DNA of 18,197 bases from an uncultured Pseudoxanthomonas sp. (GTDB taxonomy: Bacteria > Pseudomonadota > Gammaproteobacteria > Xanthomonadales > Xanthomonadaceae). Positions 14,137 to 18,197 of this stretch are shown in pieces. Under the pieces are notes generated by a model that saw only the letters and a list, made by a program, of their open reading frames with translations, searched no databases and was not told the DNA's origin. The DNA is taken from positions 1 to 18,197 of the forward strand of contig CAMPIO010000065.1 of NCBI GenBank assembly GCA_946886405.1, read 5' to 3'. Positions within the stretch are counted from its first letter, which is position 1; every line of letters begins with the position of its first letter. A program made the position numbers and the translations under genes.

Positions 14137-15525
14137 ATGTCCCTCTCCTCCTCCCCGACTCCGCGCTTCGGCCAGGAAGTGCGTGCGACGGCGACGCTCG
14201 CCCTGCCGCTGGTGCTGGGCCATGTCTCCACCGGACTGATCGGCTTCGTCGACAACGTCATTGCAGGCCATCACGCCACCGCCACGCTGGCGGCGGTCAC
14301 GGTGGGTACCGCGCTGCTGTGGCTGCCGATGATGGTGCCGATCGGCACGCTGATCTCGCTGACCGCCTCGGTGTCGCAGCTCGATGGCGCCAACCGGCGC
14401 AGCGAGATCGCGCCGCTGTTCCGCCAGGCGCTGTGGCTGTCGCTGGGGCTGGGCGTGCTGATGTTCGCCTTCCTCAGTGCCGCGCCCTACGCGCTGGCGG
14501 CGTTCGGCATCGCGCCCGACATCATTCCCGGTGCCACCGCCTTCCTGCACGGCATCCGCTGGGGCGTGCCGGCGCTGACGTTCTATTTCTGCATGCGCTA
14601 CCTCAGCGAAGGCACGCACTGGACGCTGCCGACGATGATCCTGGGCTTCGGTGGCCTGCTGGTGCTGGCGCCGGTGGGGTACGTGCTGGCGTTCGGCAAG
14701 TTCGGGTTCGCCGAAATGGGCGCGGGCGGTCTGGGCATCGCCTCGGCGTTGACCATGTGGCTGCAGGCGATCGCGTTCGCGATCTATCTCTCGCGGTCGA
14801 AGCGCTTTGCCGACCTGCACCTGTTCGCGCACTTCGATCCGCCGCGCCCCGCGCCGATCATGCAACTGCTGCGCACCGGCCTGCCGATCGGCATCACGGT
14901 GTTGATGGAAGGCAGCCTCTTCATCGTCACCGCGCTGCTGATCGCACGCCTCGGCGCCACGCCGGCGGCCGCGCACCAGATCGCCATCAACGTGTCGGCG
15001 CTGTGCTTCATGATTCCCATGGGCGTGGCCGAGGCCACCACCGTGCGCGTGGGCCATGCGGTGGGCGCAGGCAACACGCTCGGCATCCGCCGCGCCGCGC
15101 ATGCCGGCTACGTGATCGTGCTCGCTACCCAGGCGATCTCGGCGCTGTTCCTGCTGCTGGGCCACGACCTGGTGGTGTCGCTGTACACCGACGACCTGAC
15201 GGTGGCCGCGATGGCGGGCACGCTGCTGCTGTTCGCCGCCGCCTTCCAGTTTCCGGACGGCATCCAGGTGCTCTCGGCCGGTGCGCTGCGCGGACTCAAG
15301 GACACCCGCGTGCCGATGTGGCTGGCCGTGGCCGCCTACTGGGGCCTGGGCATGCCGCTGGGTGCCGGGCTGGGCCTCGGGCTCGGCTGGGGCCCGCAGG
15401 GCATGTGGCTGGGTCTGATCGTGGGCCTGACCGCCGCTGCCGTGCTGCTGGGCTGGCGTTTCGAGCGCAGCAGCCGGCGCCATGCGGCGCTGCCGGTCGC
15501 CCCAACGGTGACCAACGGGGCATGA
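14137..15525 (+). CDS. norM: MATE family multidrug efflux protein (NorM type)
   Basis: The 462-aa, 12-TM cation-coupled drug exporter has the family's two homologous halves. The N-terminal half carries GHVSTGLIGFVDNVIAG (28-44) with the conserved acidic D39 in TM1, then LAAVTVGTALLWLPMM. The C-terminal half begins near 245 (LLRTGLPIGITVLMEGSLF) and includes AAHQIAINVSALCFMIPMGV and the conserved TTVRVGHAVGAG. These are standard NorM features for exporting cationic drugs such as fluoroquinolones and dyes; the actual substrates are unknown. The ATG at 14137 has no strong SD. The neighbour upstream is the divergent DUF3667 gene, 101 nt away. A short GC hairpin (15517-15532) overlaps the stop codon and sppA starts 49 nt later. 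Confidence 0.9.
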   Translation: MSLSSSPTPRFGQEVRATATLALPLVLGHVSTGLIGFVDNVIAGHHATATLAAVTVGTALLWLPMMVPIGTLISLTASVSQLDGANRRSEIAPLFRQALWLSLGLGVLMFAFLSAAPYALAAFGIAPDIIPGATAFLHGIRWGVPALTFYFCMRYLSEGTHWTLPTMILGFGGLLVLAPVGYVLAFGKFGFAEMGAGGLGIASALTMWLQAIAFAIYLSRSKRFADLHLFAHFDPPRPAPIMQLLRTGLPIGITVLMEGSLFIVTALLIARLGATPAAAHQIAINVSALCFMIPMGVAEATTVRVGHAVGAGNTLGIRRAAHAGYVIVLATQAISALFLLLGHDLVVSLYTDDLTVAAMAGTLLLFAAAFQFPDGIQVLSAGALRGLKDTRVPMWLAVAAYWGLGMPLGAGLGLGLGWGPQGMWLGLIVGLTAAAVLLGWRFERSSRRHAALPVAPTVTNGA

Positions 15526-15532
15526 AAGCCCC
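15517..15532 (+). other. Short GC hairpin across the norM stop codon
   Basis: ggggc (15517-15521) pairs with gcccc (15528-15532) over atgaaa, which includes the norM stop codon. There is no T-tract, so termination is doubtful and read-through into sppA is possible. Confidence 0.3.
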
Positions 15533-15542
15533 GCGTCCGCAC

Positions 15543-15548
15543 GCTACA
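15543..15548 (+). promoter_or_regulatory. Possible -10 element for sppA
   Basis: TACAGT in 'cgctacagtgg' (about 15543-15548) matches the -10 consensus at 4 of 6 positions and lies 26 nt before the sppA ATG. No clear -35 partner is seen. Tentative. Confidence 0.25.
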
Positions 15549-15574
15549 GTGGTCCCAGTTTCCCGGAGCTTTCC

Positions 15575-17485
15575 ATGAGCCAAGTCGCACCCGCACCCGC
15601 ACCCCGTCGCAGCCCGATCGTCGCGTTCTTCGTCGGCCTGTGGGACGTGATGAACTTCACCCGCAAGCTGGTCCTCAACCTGATCTTCTTCGGGTTGCTG
15701 TTCCTGATCTTCATTGTGTTCGTCATCGCCGCCGGCAGTGGCGGGGTGAAGCCGCTCGCCGAGCGCACCACCTTCGTGCTGGCGCCGGAAGGCCGGCTGG
15801 TCGAGCAGTTCACCGCTGACCCGGCCACGCGCGCGCTGGCCAAGGCGCTGGGCGACAAGGCCGCCGACGAAGTGCAGCTGCGCGACCTGCTGCGCGCCAT
15901 CGAGGCGGCGCAGAAGGACGAGAAGATCGAACGCATGCTGCTGCGCGTGGACCAGTTGCAGCCGACCGGCTACGCCTCGCTGCGTGAAGTCGCCGCCGCG
16001 CTGGCGAAGTTCCGCGCCTCCGGCAAGCAGATCGTCGCGTTCGGCGAAAACGTCAGCCAGACGCAGTATCTGCTGGCCGCGCAGGCGGACGAGGTCTACC
16101 TCGACCCGATGGGCAGCCTGATGCTCGAGGGCCTGGGCCGTTACCGGCAGTACTACCGCGAAGGCCTGCAGGACAAGCTGGGCGTGGACGTGCACCTGTT
16201 CAAGGTGGGCGAATACAAGTCCGCCGCCGAGCCCTACGTGCTGGATGCCGCATCGAAGGAAGCCAAGGAAGCCGACCTGTTCTGGATGAACGATGTGTGG
16301 CAGCGCCTGCTGGCCGACATCGCCAAGGTCCGCAAGACCACGCCGGAAGCGTTGGCCGCGGGCATCGACACGCTGCCCGAAGGCATCGCCGCCGCCGGGG
16401 GCGATCTGGCCAAGTACGCCCTGCAGCAGAAGCTGGTCGATGGCCTGAAGACGCAGGAAGAAGTCGAGAACCTGCTGATCGAGCGCGGCGTGGCCGACGA
16501 GGATTCGGACACCGGCTTCCGCGCCATCGGCCTGACCGGCTACCTGACCCAGCTCGACGCCAAGAAGAATCCGCTCGACAAGCGTCCGCAGGTGGCCGTG
16601 GTCGTCGCCGAAGGCGAGATCACCGACGGCGACCAGCCGGCCGGCCGTGTCGGTGGCCTGTCCACCTCGGCGCTGCTCCGCGAGGCACGCGACGACGAGG
16701 ACGTGAAGGCCGTGGTGCTGCGCGTGGATTCGCCGGGCGGCGGCGTGTACGCCTCCGAGCAGATCCGTCGTGAAGTGGCCGCGCTGAAGAAGGCCGGCAA
16801 GCCGGTGGTCGTCTCGATGGGCGACCTGGCCGCCTCCGGCGGCTACTGGATCAGCATGAATGCCGATCGCATCTATGCCGACCCGTCCACCATCACGGGT
16901 TCGATCGGCATCTTCGGTCTGATCCCCACCGTGCCGCGCACGCTGGAGAAGATCGGCGTGCGCACCGACGGCGTGGGCACCACCCGCTTCGCCGGCGCCT
17001 TCGACATCACGCGTCCGCTGGATCCGGCCGTGGGCCAGGTGATCCAGTCGGTCATCGACAAGGGCTATGCGGACTTCACCGGCAAGGTGGCCGAGGCGCG
17101 CAAGAAGCCGGTCGAAGAGGTCGATGCCGTCGCCCGTGGCCGCGTGTGGAGCGGCGCGCAGGCGAAGGAGCGTGGCCTGGTCGACGAACTCGCGGGCTTC
17201 GATGCCGCGGTGGCCGATGCCGCCAAGCGCGCGAAGCTGGGCGAACCCGACAAGTACCGCGTGCGCTACATCGAGAAGATGTCCTCGCCGTTCTCGCAGT
17301 TCATGACCGGGTTCGCCGGCAGTCGCATCGGTGCCGCGTGGCTGAAGGATTCCGACTTCGCCCGCGCGCTGCTGGCGCGCAGCCTGCCGGAAATGGAAGC
17401 GCAGCTGCGCTTCGTCGACGAGGCCGTCGCCGACCGCAACGGCGCGCCGGTGAAGAGTCTGGCGTACTGCTTCTGCGGGTTCTGA
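15575..17485 (+). CDS. sppA: Signal peptide peptidase SppA, 67 kDa type
   Basis: The 636-aa inner-membrane serine protease cleaves leftover signal peptides. One N-terminal TM helix (about 34-53) anchors a periplasmic body made of two tandem ClpP-like domains. As in E. coli SppA, the catalytic lysine is in the N-terminal domain, here KVGEYKSAAEPY with K215. The nucleophilic serine is in the C-terminal domain, here GDLAASGGYW with S421. Supporting motifs are VLRVDSPGGGVYASEQIRRE (381-400) and STITGSIGIFGLIPTVPRTL (438-457). The length is normal for the long Ser-Lys form, and the C-terminus ends CFCGF. The start ATG is preceded by 'cggagc'. It lies 49 nt after norM in the same direction and is followed by an intrinsic terminator. 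Confidence 0.96.
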   Translation: MSQVAPAPAPRRSPIVAFFVGLWDVMNFTRKLVLNLIFFGLLFLIFIVFVIAAGSGGVKPLAERTTFVLAPEGRLVEQFTADPATRALAKALGDKAADEVQLRDLLRAIEAAQKDEKIERMLLRVDQLQPTGYASLREVAAALAKFRASGKQIVAFGENVSQTQYLLAAQADEVYLDPMGSLMLEGLGRYRQYYREGLQDKLGVDVHLFKVGEYKSAAEPYVLDAASKEAKEADLFWMNDVWQRLLADIAKVRKTTPEALAAGIDTLPEGIAAAGGDLAKYALQQKLVDGLKTQEEVENLLIERGVADEDSDTGFRAIGLTGYLTQLDAKKNPLDKRPQVAVVVAEGEITDGDQPAGRVGGLSTSALLREARDDEDVKAVVLRVDSPGGGVYASEQIRREVAALKKAGKPVVVSMGDLAASGGYWISMNADRIYADPSTITGSIGIFGLIPTVPRTLEKIGVRTDGVGTTRFAGAFDITRPLDPAVGQVIQSVIDKGYADFTGKVAEARKKPVEEVDAVARGRVWSGAQAKERGLVDELAGFDAAVADAAKRAKLGEPDKYRVRYIEKMSSPFSQFMTGFAGSRIGAAWLKDSDFARALLARSLPEMEAQLRFVDEAVADRNGAPVKSLAYCFCGF

Positions 17486-17510
17486 GCCCTCTCACCATCC
17501 CTTGATCGAC

Positions 17511-17545
17511 GGGCCGCGCGGGCAACCGCGCGGCCCGTTGCGTTT
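17511..17545 (+). terminator. Intrinsic terminator after sppA
   Basis: gggccgcgcgg (17511-17521) and ccgcgcggccc (17526-17536) form a perfect 11-bp GC-rich stem with a GCAA tetraloop (17522-17525), followed by 'gttgcgttt'. The T-tract is interrupted, but the stem is very stable and lies 25 nt past the sppA stop. It may also serve the convergent lipoprotein gene. Confidence 0.75.
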
Positions 17546-17578
17546 GGGGGATTGCAGGACCGCGCGATGCCGCGTGAC

Positions 17579-17707
17579 TCAGGACGCGGCGGTGTCGCTC
17601 TTCGCCTGCGGTTCCGGCGGTTCGTCGGTCGGTGGCGGCTCGGGGGCGCGGCAGGCGGCAAAGGCCAGCAAGGCGGCGGCGAGCAGGGTGAGGCGGATCC
17701 GGGTCAT
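17579..17707 (-). CDS. Small proline-rich lipoprotein (42 aa)
   Basis: The 42-aa peptide has a classic short lipoprotein signal: MTRIR, then a Leu/Ala-rich stretch ending LLAFAAC at Cys19. The -3 residue is Phe rather than the usual Leu. The mature part is only 24 residues, rich in Pro/Glu/Asp (CRAPEPPPTDEPPEPQ). A perfect aggagg (17722-17717, minus) sits 9 nt before the ATG, which strongly supports translation. The longer open frame starting upstream at 18070 is antisense to the SDR gene and is not used. The gene is divergent from the SDR gene with 58 nt between starts. It resembles the small lipoproteins that are often missed in annotation; the function is unknown. Confidence 0.72.
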   Translation of the reverse strand: MTRIRLTLLAAALLAFAACRAPEPPPTDEPPEPQAKSDTAAS

Positions 17708-17765
17708 GGCGACGGTCCTCCTGTGACGTGGCGCTATGCTACGCCCATCGACGAAGGAGGCGCAT

Positions 17766-18197
17766 GTGGCGGCGAACCGGTGGCGGCTGGACGGACAACG
17801 GGCGCTGGTGACCGGCGCCAGTGCGGGGATCGGGCTGGCGATCGCGCGCGAGCTGCTGGGTTTCGGCGCGGACCTGCTGATGGTCGCGCGCGATATCGAC
17901 GCGCTGCAGGAGGCGCGCGCCGACCTGGCGGACGAGTTCCCGGAACGCGAGATCGGCACGCTGGCCGCCGACGTGGCTGACGACGAGGACCGTCGCGCCA
18001 TCCTCGACTGGGTGGAAGACCACGGCGATGGCCTCAACATCCTGGTCAACAACGCCGGCGGCAACGTCACCCGCGCCGCGGTGGATTACACCGAAGACGA
18101 ATGGCGGGGCATCTTCGAGACCAACGTGTTCTCCGCGTTCGAACTCTCGCGTTACGCGCATCCGCTGCTCACGCAGCATGCGACGTCGAGCATCGTC
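17766..18197 (+). CDS. SDR family NAD(P)-dependent oxidoreductase, tropinone-reductase-like (partial)
   Basis: The first 144 codons are present; the gene runs off the right edge. The start is GTG with aaggagg (17754-17760) 5 nt upstream. An ATG two bases earlier (17764) is in another frame and stops after 15 codons. The nucleotide-binding motif is TGASAGIG (16-23), R42 at the end of strand beta-2 suggests NADP(H), and NNAG is at 95-98. The catalytic Ser/Tyr/Lys lie beyond the window. RWRLDGQRALVTGASAGIG, GLNILVNNAGGNVTRAAVDY and YAHPLL resemble the tropinone-reductase-like branch of the SDR family by eye. The substrate cannot be told from sequence, and bacterial members are unlikely to act on tropinone. 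Confidence 0.88.
   Translation, partial: MAANRWRLDGQRALVTGASAGIGLAIARELLGFGADLLMVARDIDALQEARADLADEFPEREIGTLAADVADDEDRRAILDWVEDHGDGLNILVNNAGGNVTRAAVDYTEDEWRGIFETNVFSAFELSRYAHPLLTQHATSSIV

Noticed and set aside
14032..15483. Long minus-strand open frame (483 codons) opposite the MATE gene
   Set aside because: It is antisense to a clear MATE transporter, with His/Gln/Arg-rich low-information composition typical of the reverse frame of GC-rich coding DNA, and no domain is recognisable.

Overview
The window is high-GC proteobacterial chromosomal DNA that looks like Xanthomonadaceae (Xanthomonas/Stenotrophomonas/Pseudoxanthomonas/Lysobacter group). The reasons are the protein variants seen (RpoH, PriA, KgtP-type permease, long SppA, DUF3106 and DUF3667 proteins) and a GTAG-type extragenic palindrome. 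This is judged from memory of these families, not from a search. No prophage, insertion sequence, CRISPR array or tRNA gene is visible, and the gene content is mostly core and housekeeping.

Layout. Positions 1-448 hold the 3' end of a 23S rRNA gene, a spacer, a 5S rRNA gene and a strong intrinsic terminator, i.e. the end of an rRNA operon. Five plus-strand genes follow: a secreted M19 dipeptidase, a PF10118 diiron-type membrane-associated protein, rpoH (sigma-32), a secreted protein built from four tandem repeats of about 85 residues, and a DUF1203 protein. A convergent minus-strand block, transcribed priA -> kgtP-like permease -> ndh, occupies 5802-10655. priA and the permease overlap by one base (TGATG).

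A 440-bp gap (10656-11097) separates priA from a plus-strand pair. It contains a perfect 12-bp inverted repeat made of two facing consensus DnaA boxes. The pair is a sigma-region-4-like single-pass membrane protein overlapped by a secreted DUF3106 protein. A double-hairpin REP-like element follows. Then come a minus-strand DUF3667 membrane protein, divergent from a plus-strand MATE efflux pump, then sppA with a terminator. A tiny proline-rich lipoprotein gene on the minus strand is divergent from an SDR oxidoreductase that runs off the right edge.

Functionally, several genes concern the envelope and stress: heat-shock sigma factor, SppA, MATE pump, exported repeat protein, lipoprotein, and the membrane sigma-like/DUF3106 pair. 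Others concern replication restart (priA), respiration (ndh) and dicarboxylate uptake (kgtP-like). I do not see a clear previously undescribed multi-gene system. The most interesting signals are regulatory: (1) a sigma-E-type promoter at rpoH whose -10 is overlapped by a perfect 11-bp inverted repeat, and (2) the DnaA-box palindrome upstream of priA. The four-repeat exported protein and the sigma-like/DUF3106 pair are the best uncharacterised genes.
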